64,000 nt of DNA from positions 248,001 to 312,000 of the forward strand of contig CAZZJS010000001.1 in assembly GCA_964654855.1 (NCBI GenBank). Reading direction: 5' to 3'. The translations under genes and the position numbers were made by a program. This DNA is from JALZUV01 sp964654855. Lineage in GTDB: Bacteria; Pseudomonadota; Alphaproteobacteria; Rickettsiales; JALZUV01. The notes below the pieces were generated by a model, which was given only the letters and a program-made list of their open reading frames with translations, ran no database searches and was not told where the DNA came from. Positions 8,415 to 17,437 of the stretch are shown here, piece after piece (positions within the stretch are counted from its first letter, which is position 1; each line of letters opens with the position of its first letter).

Positions 8415-10019
8415 TTACGAGCGTGGCTCAGACCAAGTGAGGCCAGCTGTGGTTAGCTCGTTGCTTTGACGCTGGATGAGTGGCCATTTGCCTTCAGATA
8501 GAAGGCGAACGCCAGGGTCACCATCATTCATAATTTCACGATACATCCAGTAATTTGTCATCACATTCATCACATAGTCACGTGTTTCATTAAAAGGTAA
8601 GGTTTCAACGAAATAAAGTGGATCTTCAATCAATGATGGGCGTTTCGTCCAACGTTTTGCTGTACCTGGGCCTGCATTATAAGCCGCCGCAACAAGAACT
8701 ACATTTCCGCGAATGTAAGACTTATTTGCTAAATAGTTCAGGTAGTTTTGGCCAATATTCACGCTTGTTACCGGATCATTCAGGTTTGAACGTGAGCCTG
8801 TTTTCATCTTGCTTGTAATATATTGTGCCGTGCTTGGCATAATTTGCATCATACCTTGTGCGCCTGCATAACTTTTTGCCTTTGAGTTGAAACCTGATTC
8901 TTGACGGGCAACGGCGAAGAGAAGTGCAGGGTCAACAATATAACCTGTTTTAGGCTCGTATTGTGGCATTGGGTAAAGTGCGTGACCAGAAGTCACACCT
9001 TTGCGTTCCATATCCACACCCATACGAAGCTGAAGAGCTGGCTGGTTGAGCTGCTGAACGAAAGGAACGAAGGCTGGGCGATCTTTTGCATCAGCACGTG
9101 AGTACTGAGTCAGAAGCTCGGTGCGAGCCGTCTCTGTTTGATTTACTTTAATTAAAGCATCAATACGCTTGAGCGCATTACGCGTATCGACTGATTCGAT
9201 TTTTTCAAGATAGTCTTCTAAGCTCTCTTCACCACGTAATGCAACGGTTTCATCTAATGTGTCGCCGAGTAGGTGAACAGCCTGTGCACCATAAAAGCTA
9301 CGAGGGAAACGAGCTGCGAGTTGGAGGTGATTTTCAGCGACTTCATTATTATCAAGTTTTTCTGCTGCACGAAATGCCCAGAATGAGATAGCTGCGCGAT
9401 CCCAGTCGCCCATCGTTTGAGTGCGTTTTTCTAAAGAAGAGAATGCTTGATAAGCTTTGTCAAAACGTTGAGCTTCCCAGTGTTGAAGGCCAGATTTCCA
9501 TAGACCTGAGATACGAGGGCTTTTATGGCGTGTATTTTGGAAGCTTTCACCATAACCGCTTAGGTTACGCTTTTTGGTTGCAGGAAGGCTCGATACTTTT
9601 ACGCCTTTATGACGTGCGATTTGTTGAATGCGGTGAGCTTGCGGGTGATCGCTATAGTTTTCTAGCCATGCTTTTAGCTCGCTATGTATACTGCGATAGC
9701 GCGGGTGCAAATAACGCTGTGCAAGGACGTGCCCCATAAGAACAGGGTTATCAATATCGCTAATAAGCTCGTTAGCACCTCTCCAATCCCCGTTTGTTTG
9801 GAGATCGAATGTTTCGTAGTAACGCGCCATATCGGAGCTAGTTAATTCGTCCGTGCTAGGAGTTTGTGCGACGGCGACAGGAGTCAGGTCTTCAATAAAG
9901 ACGCCTCTGATAAGCGAAGGAGGGATGATTTCAGATACGATTAAACCTCCTACAACGAATAAAATGAGAAGGGTGAGCCCAATGGCTGCTTCGAGGCGTG
10001 ATTTTATTGCTTTAACCAA
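8415..10019 (-). CDS. slt: soluble-type lytic transglycosylase (Slt70-like)
   Basis: A 534-residue periplasmic murein hydrolase. It opens with a membrane anchor (AIGLTLLILFVVGGLIVSEI), then a long alpha-helical superhelix region made of TPR-like repeats, and ends with the SLT catalytic domain: LFAVARQESGFNSKAKS (catalytic Glu in RQES), AQGMMQIMPSTAQYI and VAAAYNAGPGTAKRW. It cleaves the MurNAc-GlcNAc bond, leaving 1,6-anhydro ends. A CtrA-like direct repeat lies 48 nt upstream of its start, which suggests cell-cycle control. It is followed by rnhB. Confidence 0.92.
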   Translation of the reverse strand: MVKAIKSRLEAAIGLTLLILFVVGGLIVSEIIPPSLIRGVFIEDLTPVAVAQTPSTDELTSSDMARYYETFDLQTNGDWRGANELISDIDNPVLMGHVLAQRYLHPRYRSIHSELKAWLENYSDHPQAHRIQQIARHKGVKVSSLPATKKRNLSGYGESFQNTRHKSPRISGLWKSGLQHWEAQRFDKAYQAFSSLEKRTQTMGDWDRAAISFWAFRAAEKLDNNEVAENHLQLAARFPRSFYGAQAVHLLGDTLDETVALRGEESLEDYLEKIESVDTRNALKRIDALIKVNQTETARTELLTQYSRADAKDRPAFVPFVQQLNQPALQLRMGVDMERKGVTSGHALYPMPQYEPKTGYIVDPALLFAVARQESGFNSKAKSYAGAQGMMQIMPSTAQYITSKMKTGSRSNLNDPVTSVNIGQNYLNYLANKSYIRGNVVLVAAAYNAGPGTAKRWTKRPSLIEDPLYFVETLPFNETRDYVMNVMTNYWMYREIMNDGDPGVRLLSEGKWPLIQRQSNELTTAGLTWSEPRS

Positions 10020-10067
10020 ACTAAATTCCTTAATATTTATTAACTTCTGCGCCCTTATAGCACAAAA

Positions 10068-10086
10068 TTAACCATTTGTTAACCAT
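10068..10086. promoter_or_regulatory. CtrA-like binding site upstream of slt
   Basis: Two perfect TTAACCAT octamers start at 10068 and 10079, giving TTAA-N7-TTAA with an 11-nt period. This is the consensus of the alphaproteobacterial cell-cycle regulator CtrA. The site lies in the 91-nt gap between the slt start and the end of the uracil-DNA glycosylase gene, 48 nt from the slt start codon. That is compatible with overlap of a -35 region. CtrA itself is not in this window. Confidence 0.6.
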
Positions 10087-10110
10087 TAATCCGGAATTTT
10101 TCTAAAGTTT

Positions 10111-10917
10111 TTACGATAAGGCGGCTTTTATACGCAGCAAATCTTGCCAAGCAAGCTTTTTTTGGTTCGGTTGGCGCAGTAAATAAGAGGGGTGATAAGA
10201 CACGATCGCTTCGACAGAGCTATCTGGAACTGCGGTGTTTTGACCTCGAAGACGCGAGATACTGGTTTGTTGATCCAGCACGCTTCGCACAGCGACTCCA
10301 CCTAATAGCAAGACAATCTTTGGTTTTATCAACTCAATATGTTTGCGTACAAAAGGCTGACAAGTAGCGATTTCCTCTGGTGTGGGGGTGCGATTGCCGG
10401 GAGGGCGCCAAAAGACGGTGTTGGTAATATAGGCATTTTCCTCGCGTGACATGCCAATCGCAGCAAGCATTTTATCCAATAATTGGCCGCTTGGGCCGCA
10501 AAAGGGAATACCTTGGCGATCTTCTTGTGCGCCGGGAGCTTCTCCAATCACCATGAGCGAAGCATTCTCAGTCCCATGAGCGAAGACAGGTTGGGTCGCG
10601 CTTTTGCAAATGCTGAGTTCTTTGAAATTCATGACTGCGTCGCGCAGCTCTGTAAGGCTAGTTGCTTTCTCTGCCAGCTCAGTTGCTTTCTCAAGCGCGG
10701 CTGCAGGCGGAGTGTAGTTACTGCTAGTAGTAGGTGTTTTGACCTCAGGTATAAAAGCAGGAGACGCGGCTGCCGCAACCGAAGCGTTTTGCGGTTCAGC
10801 TTTTGGGAGAGGATTGCTATGTGCCAATAAGAGGCGATTTTGTGGCGTTTCTTCCACCACTTCATCGACACCCATGGCTTGATACCACTCTAATATTGCT
10901 AATGCTTGATTACCCAT
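10111..10917 (-). CDS. uracil-DNA glycosylase, family 4/5-like
   Basis: A 268-residue protein with a variable, Ala/Pro-rich N-terminal third and a C-terminal UDG fold. The motifs are SLMVIGEAPGAQEDRQGIPF (family 4 GEAPG), PSGQLLDKMLAAIGM, FWRPPGNRTPTPEE and the second active-site motif SYHPSYLLR. It excises uracil from DNA and is the TIGR00758-type enzyme common in alphaproteobacteria. A single Cys (SICKSA) stands where an Fe-S binding pair sits in family 4 enzymes. It is divergent from the ETF-QO gene, with 45 nt between them. Confidence 0.88.
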   Translation of the reverse strand: MGNQALAILEWYQAMGVDEVVEETPQNRLLLAHSNPLPKAEPQNASVAAAASPAFIPEVKTPTTSSNYTPPAAALEKATELAEKATSLTELRDAVMNFKELSICKSATQPVFAHGTENASLMVIGEAPGAQEDRQGIPFCGPSGQLLDKMLAAIGMSREENAYITNTVFWRPPGNRTPTPEEIATCQPFVRKHIELIKPKIVLLLGGVAVRSVLDQQTSISRLRGQNTAVPDSSVEAIVSYHPSYLLRQPNQKKLAWQDLLRIKAALS

Positions 10918-10962
10918 GTGCTTTAAGTAGCATGGGCAGGTAGAATATTTAAGGGGTTTTTC

Positions 10963-12576
10963 GTGTCAGAAGAAACAATTGAAGTGATGGAATGCGATGT
11001 AGCCGTGGTCGGTGGAGGTGTCGCAGGGCTTTCTGCAGCGATTCGTTTAGCGCAAATCGCGCAAGAAAAGGGCGAAACGCCAAATATCATGCTGCTGGAA
11101 AAAGGTTCAGAGGTGGGAGCGCATATCCTATCCGGCGCAGTGCTGGAGCCTCGCGCTTTAAATGAATTGCTTCCTGATTGGAAAGAGCAGGGTGCCCCGC
11201 TCGATACGCCAGCTTCGAGCGATAGTTTCTTATTCCTGACTGAAAAGGGTAAAATTGGTCTACCTACGCCGCCGCAAATGCATAATAAAGGTAACTATAT
11301 TGTTAGCCTTGGCAATGTGGCGCGCTGGCTTGGGCAACAAGCAGAAGCATTAGGCATACAAGTATTCCCCGGTTTTGCCGCAGGTGAGGCGATTATCGAA
11401 GAAGGTGCCGTTAAAGGTGTTCGCACTGGTGCTTTTGGTATCAGCAAGGAAGGCGAAAAAAAAGATAGCTATCAAGCGCCGATGGAGATTCGGGCGAAAA
11501 CAACCATCTTTGCGGAAGGGTGCCGTGGGCATCTCTCGCAGCAACTGATGGAAGAGTTTGATTTGCGCAAGGATTGTGATGTGCAAACTTATGGTATCGG
11601 CATCAAAGAACTGTGGGAGGTTGAGCCAGAGAAATCCAAACCGGGCACAATCACCCATACGGTTGGCTGGCCAATGGATAGCAAAACCTATGGCGGGTCA
11701 TTCATTTATCACCTGAAGGATAATATGGTGGCGATTGGTTATGTAGTCGGGCTGGACTATATGAACCCTTATCTTGATCCTTATATGGAGTTTCAGCGCT
11801 TTAAAACCCACCCTGCGATTAAACCACTATTAGAAGGAGGGCGTCGCGTCTCTTACGGTGCGCGTGCGCTGAATGAAGGTGGGTGGCAATCTGTTCCGAA
11901 ACTCACCATGCCAGGCGCGGTATTAGTGGGGTGTGCTGCAGGGTTCCTTAATGTGCCGAAAATCAAAGGCTCTCACACTGCGATGAAATCTGCCATGTTG
12001 GCTGCCGAAGCGGTGGCGGAAGGTGATATTGACTCTTATCCGGCTAAATTAAAAGAAAGTTGGGTTTATAAAGAGCTGCATACGGTGCGTAATATTCGTC
12101 CAAGTTTCCATAAAGGGCTCTGGGCAGGAATGGCTTATAGTGCGCTGGATACCTATTTGTTGCGTGGTAAAGCGCCTTGGACCTTTAAACATGGCAAGGC
12201 CGATCATGAATGGACGAAGCCAGCAAGTGAGTGTGCGCCCATTAACTATCCTAAACCGGATGGTAAGATCAGCTTTGACCGTTTAAGCTCGGTATTCCTT
12301 TCTGCGACGAACCATGAAGAAGATCAACTTGTGCATCTTAAAGTAAAAGATGGGGCGCTACCGCTAGGAGTGTCTTTGGGTAAATATGCAGGGCCGGCAG
12401 CACGATTCTGTCCAGCAGGAGTGTACGAATATCCTGAAGAAAATGGTGAACAGCGTTTTCAGATTAACGCTCAGAACTGTGTGCATTGCAAAACCTGCGA
12501 TATTAAAGAACCGAATAATAATATTCAGTGGGTAGTACCAGAGGGAGGCGGTGGCCCTAATTATCCGAATATGTAA
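10963..12576 (+). CDS. electron transfer flavoprotein-ubiquinone oxidoreductase
   Basis: A 537-residue inner membrane flavoprotein that passes electrons from reduced ETF to ubiquinone. The FAD Rossmann motif is VAVVGGGVAGLSAAIRLAQ, followed by LLEKGSEVGAHILSGAVLEP. The 4Fe-4S cluster is bound by a C-terminal ferredoxin-like segment with cysteines in ARFCPAGVYEY and NCVHCKTCDIKEP. Length and motifs match the family throughout. ETF subunit genes are not nearby. The presence of this enzyme points to aerobic catabolism of fatty acids and/or amino acids. Confidence 0.96.
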   Translation: MSEETIEVMECDVAVVGGGVAGLSAAIRLAQIAQEKGETPNIMLLEKGSEVGAHILSGAVLEPRALNELLPDWKEQGAPLDTPASSDSFLFLTEKGKIGLPTPPQMHNKGNYIVSLGNVARWLGQQAEALGIQVFPGFAAGEAIIEEGAVKGVRTGAFGISKEGEKKDSYQAPMEIRAKTTIFAEGCRGHLSQQLMEEFDLRKDCDVQTYGIGIKELWEVEPEKSKPGTITHTVGWPMDSKTYGGSFIYHLKDNMVAIGYVVGLDYMNPYLDPYMEFQRFKTHPAIKPLLEGGRRVSYGARALNEGGWQSVPKLTMPGAVLVGCAAGFLNVPKIKGSHTAMKSAMLAAEAVAEGDIDSYPAKLKESWVYKELHTVRNIRPSFHKGLWAGMAYSALDTYLLRGKAPWTFKHGKADHEWTKPASECAPINYPKPDGKISFDRLSSVFLSATNHEEDQLVHLKVKDGALPLGVSLGKYAGPAARFCPAGVYEYPEENGEQRFQINAQNCVHCKTCDIKEPNNNIQWVVPEGGGGPNYPNM

Positions 12577-12618
12577 TAGCTTCGCATTGCTGAAGTTATT
12601 AGCTCTGCGATTAGAAAC

Positions 12619-12642
12619 AAAAAAGGCCGCCTTGCGGCAGCC
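12619..12642 (-). terminator. rho-independent terminator after the 66-aa gene
   Basis: Read on the minus strand, GGCTGCC and GGCGGCC form a 7-bp stem (one T-G pair) closed by a GCAA tetraloop and followed by six T residues. It lies 23 nt past the stop codon of the small gene at 12666-12866. The opposite strand has no T tract, so it should act on the minus-strand transcript only. Confidence 0.85.
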
Positions 12643-12665
12643 TCTTCATTCGTCTGAAGCGATAA

Positions 12666-12866
12666 TTATGCTGTTACAGCCATGCTACCGTAAGGGATAG
12701 GCTCGCCAGAGCTTTTCTCCGTTACAAGGTCGCCATTATCTTCATAAACGCCAGCGATGAAGCGACGGTTTCCGTTAATATACAGAATCGGCTTCACTTT
12801 TTTTCCATCGTAAGTACGTAGCTCTGTTACAAGGCCACGGTTTTCAGGGTTGTTCTTAGTTCCCAT
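12666..12866 (-). CDS. small protein of unknown function (66 aa)
   Basis: A short monocistronic gene with a clear ribosome binding sequence (GCGGGAA) 7 nt before its ATG and its own hairpin terminator, both of which support expression. The protein is hydrophilic, has no signal peptide or membrane segment, and looks all-beta: VTELRTYDGKKVKPILYING, then RRFIAGVYEDNGDLVTEKSS. I do not recognise a family. It lies between ETF-QO (convergent) and the TPR gene (divergent). Confidence 0.7.
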   Translation of the reverse strand: MGTKNNPENRGLVTELRTYDGKKVKPILYINGNRRFIAGVYEDNGDLVTEKSSGEPIPYGSMAVTA

Positions 12867-12983
12867 GGTAATATTCCCGCAAAGTAAAATTATTTGTCAA
12901 AATCGCGCGCATCTTAATGAAATCTTAGTGTTGTGCAAGCTATATTTAGATATGGTTAATAAGCAAGATACATGGGGAATTCA

Positions 12984-14786
12984 GTGACAAGCTTCAAAAA
13001 ACGTCTCGTTTCGGTTAGCGCGATAGCGATGCTATGCGCATGTGGGGGTGCTAGCTTTATGCATCCGCAATTTTCAAATAACTCTAATAAGGCTCAAGAA
13101 GTCACTCAAAAATCTCCCTTTGAAGGAGGTTATACGACGGTCACAGGGCAGTATCTTTCAGCCAGTGTTGCGCGTCATATTGGAAACTCAAAGCAAGCTT
13201 TAGGCTATTTAAATGAGGCGATTGGTCTCGGTAATAGCAATGATGACCTTTATTTAGACGCTTACGGGTTGGCGTTAAGCGCCGGTGATATTGATTTGGC
13301 TGAGCATTTTGCAACAAAAGTGAAAAGTGAAGCAGATAATGTCATTCTTTCGCCTAAGTTGCTGCAGGCTGTCGTGGCGATGAAAAAAGGCAATTTTGCT
13401 TCGGCTGAGAATTTGTTGAACCAAGCACCAGAACAAGGTTTTGGCCAATTAGTTGTAAGCTTGCTCAAATCTTGGGTGCTTCATGCGCAAAATAAGCCTG
13501 TTCCAGTAGAAGAGCTTACCGCGCTTATGCAGCAAGGTGGCGAATTTGAACTATTAATGAAATATCAGCTGGCGATCCTATTTGAATCAATGGGCAATGA
13601 GCGTGCTTCTTATTTCGATGAGTTGGCAAAAATGCCTTACTTACCGCATCATATCGCGTTGAGTTTAGGTGAGCATTATAAACGTATTGGCAATGACCGT
13701 CAGCGTGAAGAGTTGATGAAGCGTTATGAAGGGCAGGCAGGCTTGCAGTTAGCAAAAGACGCGCCAATCATTCCTGTTTTAACGCCAGTACAAGGCGCGG
13801 CGGAAGTGTTTTACGGTATTGCCAGCTTGCTCGTTTCAATCGATGCATTAGAGCCAGCAAAAGTGCCGCTACATTTGGCTACTTACTTATATCCTAATTT
13901 TGCGTCTGTTGAATTTATGCGAGCGCAAATCGCGGAACAGCAAGGTGAAACGAACGCAGCAATTACTGCTTATAATTCCCTAGAAGATCATGACGTTTAT
14001 GGATTAATGGCGTCGTTGCAGCTCGCCTATTTGCAGCAAGAAGTGGATAATATTCCTGCAGCGCTTAAGCAAATTGAGAAGCTGCTCAAACATCATCCAA
14101 AATCGCTCAACATATGGTTGGCGAAAGGTGATGTGCTACGTAATCAAGAAAATTACGAGGGAGCGATTGTCGCTTATACAGAGGCGATTGATACTCTGGC
14201 TGAGAAAAAAGCTGAGCATTGGCCAGCATTTTATTCTCGTGCAATTGCTTACGAGCGTTCGGGTGATTGGCAACAGGCTGAGGCAGATTTTCTTGAGGCA
14301 TTACGTTTGCAACCAGACCAACCAGAAGTGCTCAACTATCTTGGTTATAGCTGGTTGATTCAGAATCGTCAGTTAAGCCAAGCGAAGGCGATGATTGAAA
14401 AAGCGATGCGTGCACGTCCACGTGATGCGCATATTATCGATAGTATGGGCTGGGCGCTCTATCGTTTGGGCGATTATGAGAAGGCGCTGGCTTACTTGGA
14501 ACGCGCCGTGAGTTTGAGCCCACGAGATGCTACCGTGAATGAGCATTTGGGCGATGTTTACTGGCGAATGGGATATCAAACCCAAGCGCGTTATCAGTGG
14601 GAACGTGCTCTTACGTTTGAGCCAACCGAGCCTGGGCAGGTAGAAGGCCTAGAAGGCAAGGTAGCCAGCGGTTTGCCAGCGGCGGATGTTCCGAAATCTG
14701 ATGTGATGCAGGCAGATGTTCAGGAAAAGAAAACTGACCAACAACGTGCCGAAATTCAAGCTGAAGAAGAAAAAGCAGTAGAGTAA
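12984..14786 (+). CDS. TPR-repeat protein, probable lipoprotein
   Basis: A protein of about 600 residues. I place the start at the GTG at 12984 because GGGGA lies 5 nt before it; an ATG at 12972 would put that sequence inside the gene. The N-terminus (KRLVSVSAIAMLCACGG) is a signal peptide with a possible lipobox LCAC. Most of the rest is helix-turn-helix TPR repeats, clear from about residue 350, for example AEHWPAFYSRAIAYERSGDW, then PEVLNYLGYSWLIQNRQ and DSMGWALYRLGDYEKALAYL. This arrangement resembles alphaproteobacterial envelope TPR lipoproteins. The C-terminus is charged and probably disordered. ispE follows 60 nt downstream. Confidence 0.85.
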   Translation: MTSFKKRLVSVSAIAMLCACGGASFMHPQFSNNSNKAQEVTQKSPFEGGYTTVTGQYLSASVARHIGNSKQALGYLNEAIGLGNSNDDLYLDAYGLALSAGDIDLAEHFATKVKSEADNVILSPKLLQAVVAMKKGNFASAENLLNQAPEQGFGQLVVSLLKSWVLHAQNKPVPVEELTALMQQGGEFELLMKYQLAILFESMGNERASYFDELAKMPYLPHHIALSLGEHYKRIGNDRQREELMKRYEGQAGLQLAKDAPIIPVLTPVQGAAEVFYGIASLLVSIDALEPAKVPLHLATYLYPNFASVEFMRAQIAEQQGETNAAITAYNSLEDHDVYGLMASLQLAYLQQEVDNIPAALKQIEKLLKHHPKSLNIWLAKGDVLRNQENYEGAIVAYTEAIDTLAEKKAEHWPAFYSRAIAYERSGDWQQAEADFLEALRLQPDQPEVLNYLGYSWLIQNRQLSQAKAMIEKAMRARPRDAHIIDSMGWALYRLGDYEKALAYLERAVSLSPRDATVNEHLGDVYWRMGYQTQARYQWERALTFEPTEPGQVEGLEGKVASGLPAADVPKSDVMQADVQEKKTDQQRAEIQAEEEKAVE

Positions 14787-14846
14787 TTAGCTACGCGCCA
14801 TCATTACTTGCATCGACTCTCTAAATAAGCTCTACGATACCCTATT

Positions 14847-15713
14847 ATGGCAGATGTTTTTGCTCCAGCGAAGGTGAACCTGTTCTTGCATGTGACTGGC
14901 AAGCATGAAGGATATCACACTTTACAGACGGTATGTTTTTTCCCATCAGTGGGAGATCGTTTGGTCGTCTCAAAGCGTCTACTCATCAAGGAAGATGAAC
15001 TACATGTGAGTGGGCCATTTGCTAGCGAGCTTCCCTCTGAACCCAAACAAAATTTAGTTTTGAAGGTGCTCAGCAAGCTACGTGAGCAGCATAATATTCC
15101 TTATTACAGCATTCATTTGCAAAAACGGCTGCCTGTTGCTGCAGGCTTAGGCGGCGGTTCGGCCAATGTGGGTGCCGTATTGCGAGTGATTTCGCGCGAA
15201 ATGAATATTGATTTCGCGGATGAACCTTACAAAAGCGAACTAGCCGCACTTGGTGCGGATATTCCAGCTTGTTACCTCTCTCAACCTCTCCTTGCGGAAG
15301 GGATTGGTGATGAAATTTTTCCTTGGCCGAAAATGCCCGATTTTGGCATTTTGCTAGTGAATCCGCTAGTGCCATTAAGTACGCGCGAGGTGTATGAACG
15401 CAACCACCAGTTCTCGACGCCAGCGATGATGAGTGCGCCGAAATCCCAAGCAGGGTGGTCTTCTTTACTGAAAACCACGCGCAATGATTTGCAAATGGTG
15501 GCTGAAAATATGGTGCCGGAAATTCCACAAGTGATGGATGAGTTGGAGCAAACTTATGAAGTAATCATAGCGCGGATGAGTGGTAGTGGTGCGACTTGTT
15601 TTGCGCTTTATCCATCTCTTGTTGAGGCTCAAGTGGCAGAAGCGAAAATACGTGAAGTGCACCCCAATTGGTGGATTCAGGCAGGAAAGGTACATCATGG
15701 GGCAGAGGCGTAA
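14847..15713 (+). CDS. ispE: 4-diphosphocytidyl-2-C-methyl-D-erythritol kinase
   Basis: A 288-residue GHMP kinase of the MEP isoprenoid pathway. Motifs are FAPAKVNLFLHVTGKHEGYH near the N-terminus, the ATP-binding LPVAAGLGGGSANVGAVLR, and MSGSGATCFALYPS near the C-terminus. It phosphorylates CDP-ME at the 2-hydroxyl. Other isoprenoid genes in this window are ispA (27.8 kb) and ispG (right edge). Its last 17 bases overlap the start of the next gene, so both are probably cotranscribed with the TPR gene. Confidence 0.95.
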   Translation: MADVFAPAKVNLFLHVTGKHEGYHTLQTVCFFPSVGDRLVVSKRLLIKEDELHVSGPFASELPSEPKQNLVLKVLSKLREQHNIPYYSIHLQKRLPVAAGLGGGSANVGAVLRVISREMNIDFADEPYKSELAALGADIPACYLSQPLLAEGIGDEIFPWPKMPDFGILLVNPLVPLSTREVYERNHQFSTPAMMSAPKSQAGWSSLLKTTRNDLQMVAENMVPEIPQVMDELEQTYEVIIARMSGSGATCFALYPSLVEAQVAEAKIREVHPNWWIQAGKVHHGAEA

Positions 15714-16137
15714 AAAACGATATCGTAGTAAGCCAAACCCCTGGCCAAAAATTATCATGACTGGCCGTGCGGGTTTAAAATATTGGGAAGAATATTCGCT
15801 GGAAAAGCTAGAAGCGGGTGATCTTCAGTTTTTCATGTTTACGTGTACTATGGGGCGCGAAGAAGAAGAGCCAGGCTACGATCATATCGGTGGTAGCGGC
15901 TATATTAAAGCGCGAGTCTATGATGGTAAAGAGTGGCAAGTACTTATCATGGATGATTTATTCCCTGACCGTGTGCATCATTTCTCTAAAAAAGAAATGC
16001 CCCTTGATACGTTCATCCTGTGCCGCGAAGCGGTAGAAAAACTCGCTGGAACAAAGCTGCAACGCGAATATCGCATGCATTACGGCCCTGTGCCTTATGC
16101 TGACCAAGAGGATGATGATGAAAGCGAAGCTGAATAG
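15697..16137 (+). CDS. conserved-looking hypothetical protein, 146 aa
   Basis: I take the ATG at 15697, inside the end of ispE, because the protein then begins MGQRRKKRYRSKPNPWPKII, and an upstream extension would only be the ispE region read in another frame. The product has a basic N-terminus and a very acidic tail (DQEDDDESEAE). The centre is WEEYSLEKLEAGDLQFFMFT, then GGSGYIKARVYDGKEWQVLI, with many aromatics. No signal peptide, membrane helix or metal motif is visible. I do not recognise the family. It is convergent with tolA, 13 nt away. Confidence 0.72.
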   Translation: MGQRRKKRYRSKPNPWPKIIMTGRAGLKYWEEYSLEKLEAGDLQFFMFTCTMGREEEEPGYDHIGGSGYIKARVYDGKEWQVLIMDDLFPDRVHHFSKKEMPLDTFILCREAVEKLAGTKLQREYRMHYGPVPYADQEDDDESEAE

Positions 16138-16150
16138 AGTTTAACTGGCT

Positions 16151-16987
16151 CTAATAAAGTGCGTCGCGTGGGTCGAAAGTGAGCTGAATGTACTTCCACG
16201 TTTCGTATTTATTTGCTGGTAAACCTTTGATAGGGCTGCATTTATAGGCGGCGCGGACGGCGCTATCGGCAGCGGCGCGGAAGAAGCCATCTTGATAGTA
16301 ACGTCCTTTATCCTGCGCGAGTTCGGCGCTGATAACGCTACCATTTGCACGCAAGCGAACATCCACAACGATGCGTAATTCATGTGCATTGCGTGCACCG
16401 GCGGGTATGTTCCAGCATTTGATAAACTGCGAACGTATTGCGTCAATTTCGCTCATGCCCATCGGCAGCGCTGGATTGTAATTGTCAGAGACGGCTTTCT
16501 TTACTTCCTTATTCGATTTAACTGGCTTCTTGCCTTCTTCTTTCTTGGCGGCATCCTCAATTGATTTCAGAATATTCTCAAAATCCTTCTTCTTTTCTTC
16601 CTTTTTCTTAGGCTCTTCTTTTGGTTTTTCTTTTTTCTTAGGCTCAGGTTTTTTCTTTTTCTCCTTCTTCGGTTTAGGAGGAGCGATAGCCTTCTTTTTG
16701 CTCTCTTCTTTTTTCTTATTAGAAGAGGTGGCTGATTTGGCCTTTTTCGCTTTGGCGACTTCTTTTTTCTTTTTCGCTTTTTCTTTCTTTTGCGCCTCTT
16801 TGCGTTTGATATTCGTCAGTTCAGTAATGGGTAACACTTCAACCGAGATAGCCGTAGGTAGCGATTCACGGTGTTTCTGCCATACGCTGGGTAGCCCAAC
16901 CACAACTAGCAACATGATCATCACATGCAAAACGGCTGACCAAATCAGCGCCGGTGCTTGATAATTAATCTGCTTATGGCGAGGCAT
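16151..16987 (-). CDS. tolA: TolA-like envelope-spanning protein
   Basis: A 278-residue protein with the three TolA parts: one N-terminal membrane helix (ALIWSAVLHVMIMLLVVVG), a long Lys/Glu/Pro-rich extended region with tracts such as KKEKAKKKKEVAKAKKAK, and a C-terminal TolA/TonB_C domain (KCWNIPAGARNAHELRIVV, RLRANGSVISAEL). TolA couples the TolQR motor to the outer membrane during cell constriction. It is the last gene of ruvB-X-ybgC-tolQ-tolR-tolA. TolB and Pal, which normally follow, are replaced by a convergent gene. Confidence 0.87.
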   Translation of the reverse strand: MPRHKQINYQAPALIWSAVLHVMIMLLVVVGLPSVWQKHRESLPTAISVEVLPITELTNIKRKEAQKKEKAKKKKEVAKAKKAKSATSSNKKKEESKKKAIAPPKPKKEKKKKPEPKKKEKPKEEPKKKEEKKKDFENILKSIEDAAKKEEGKKPVKSNKEVKKAVSDNYNPALPMGMSEIDAIRSQFIKCWNIPAGARNAHELRIVVDVRLRANGSVISAELAQDKGRYYQDGFFRAAADSAVRAAYKCSPIKGLPANKYETWKYIQLTFDPRDALY

Positions 16988-16997
16988 CGGTAAACGC

Positions 16998-17435
16998 CTA
17001 CTTCTTATTATCTGTCATGAGGGCGACTTTGGTGAAGCCTGCACCACCCAAATTGCCGACGATACTCATCACGGCACCGTAACCGAGGCGACGGTCAGCC
17101 TGCACGAAAATACGAGTATCGCGTTTCTCGCTGGTGATTGCATCAAGCTTGGCCACGAGTTCTTTTTCCGTCACTTTGCTTTCTTGCAGATAGAGAGTGC
17201 CATCTTTGGAGATACTAAGGACAAGCGGTTCATCTTGGCCAGGTAGAGTAGAAGCATCTGCATCAGGCAAGTCAACAGTAACGCCGGTTGAGAGCATCGG
17301 TGCCGTCACCATAAAGATTACCAAAAGCACGAGCATTACATCGACAAACGGCGTGACGTTAATATCGGTGAAACGGCTATTGCGATGTCGACGGTGACTA
17401 CGACGGCTACCACCGCCTCCCATTGAAGCACCCAT
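16998..17435 (-). CDS. tolR: TolR/ExbD biopolymer transport protein
   Basis: A 145-residue protein with a Gly/Arg/Ser-rich cytoplasmic N-terminus and one membrane helix (VTPFVDVMLVLLVIFMVTAP) that carries the conserved Asp of the proton channel. A periplasmic domain follows, ending VGNLGGAGFTKVALMTD. It forms the ion-driven motor with TolQ. Two bases separate it from tolQ. Confidence 0.93.
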   Translation of the reverse strand: MGASMGGGGSRRSHRRHRNSRFTDINVTPFVDVMLVLLVIFMVTAPMLSTGVTVDLPDADASTLPGQDEPLVLSISKDGTLYLQESKVTEKELVAKLDAITSEKRDTRIFVQADRRLGYGAVMSIVGNLGGAGFTKVALMTDNKK

Positions 17436-17437
17436 GT

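Noticed and set aside
12952..12959. Single TTAACCAT half-site (minus strand) before the TPR gene as a CtrA box
   Set aside because: Only one good half-site; the partner is TTTA instead of TTAA and may just be promoter sequence.
15580..15696. Upstream extension of the 146-aa gene within ispE
   Set aside because: It only reads the end of ispE in another frame; the basic start at 15697 is the more natural one.
16482..16961. Long open frame antisense to the tolA Lys/Glu-rich region
   Set aside because: It is a Phe/Ser-rich shadow of the lysine-rich repeats in tolA, without a ribosome binding site.
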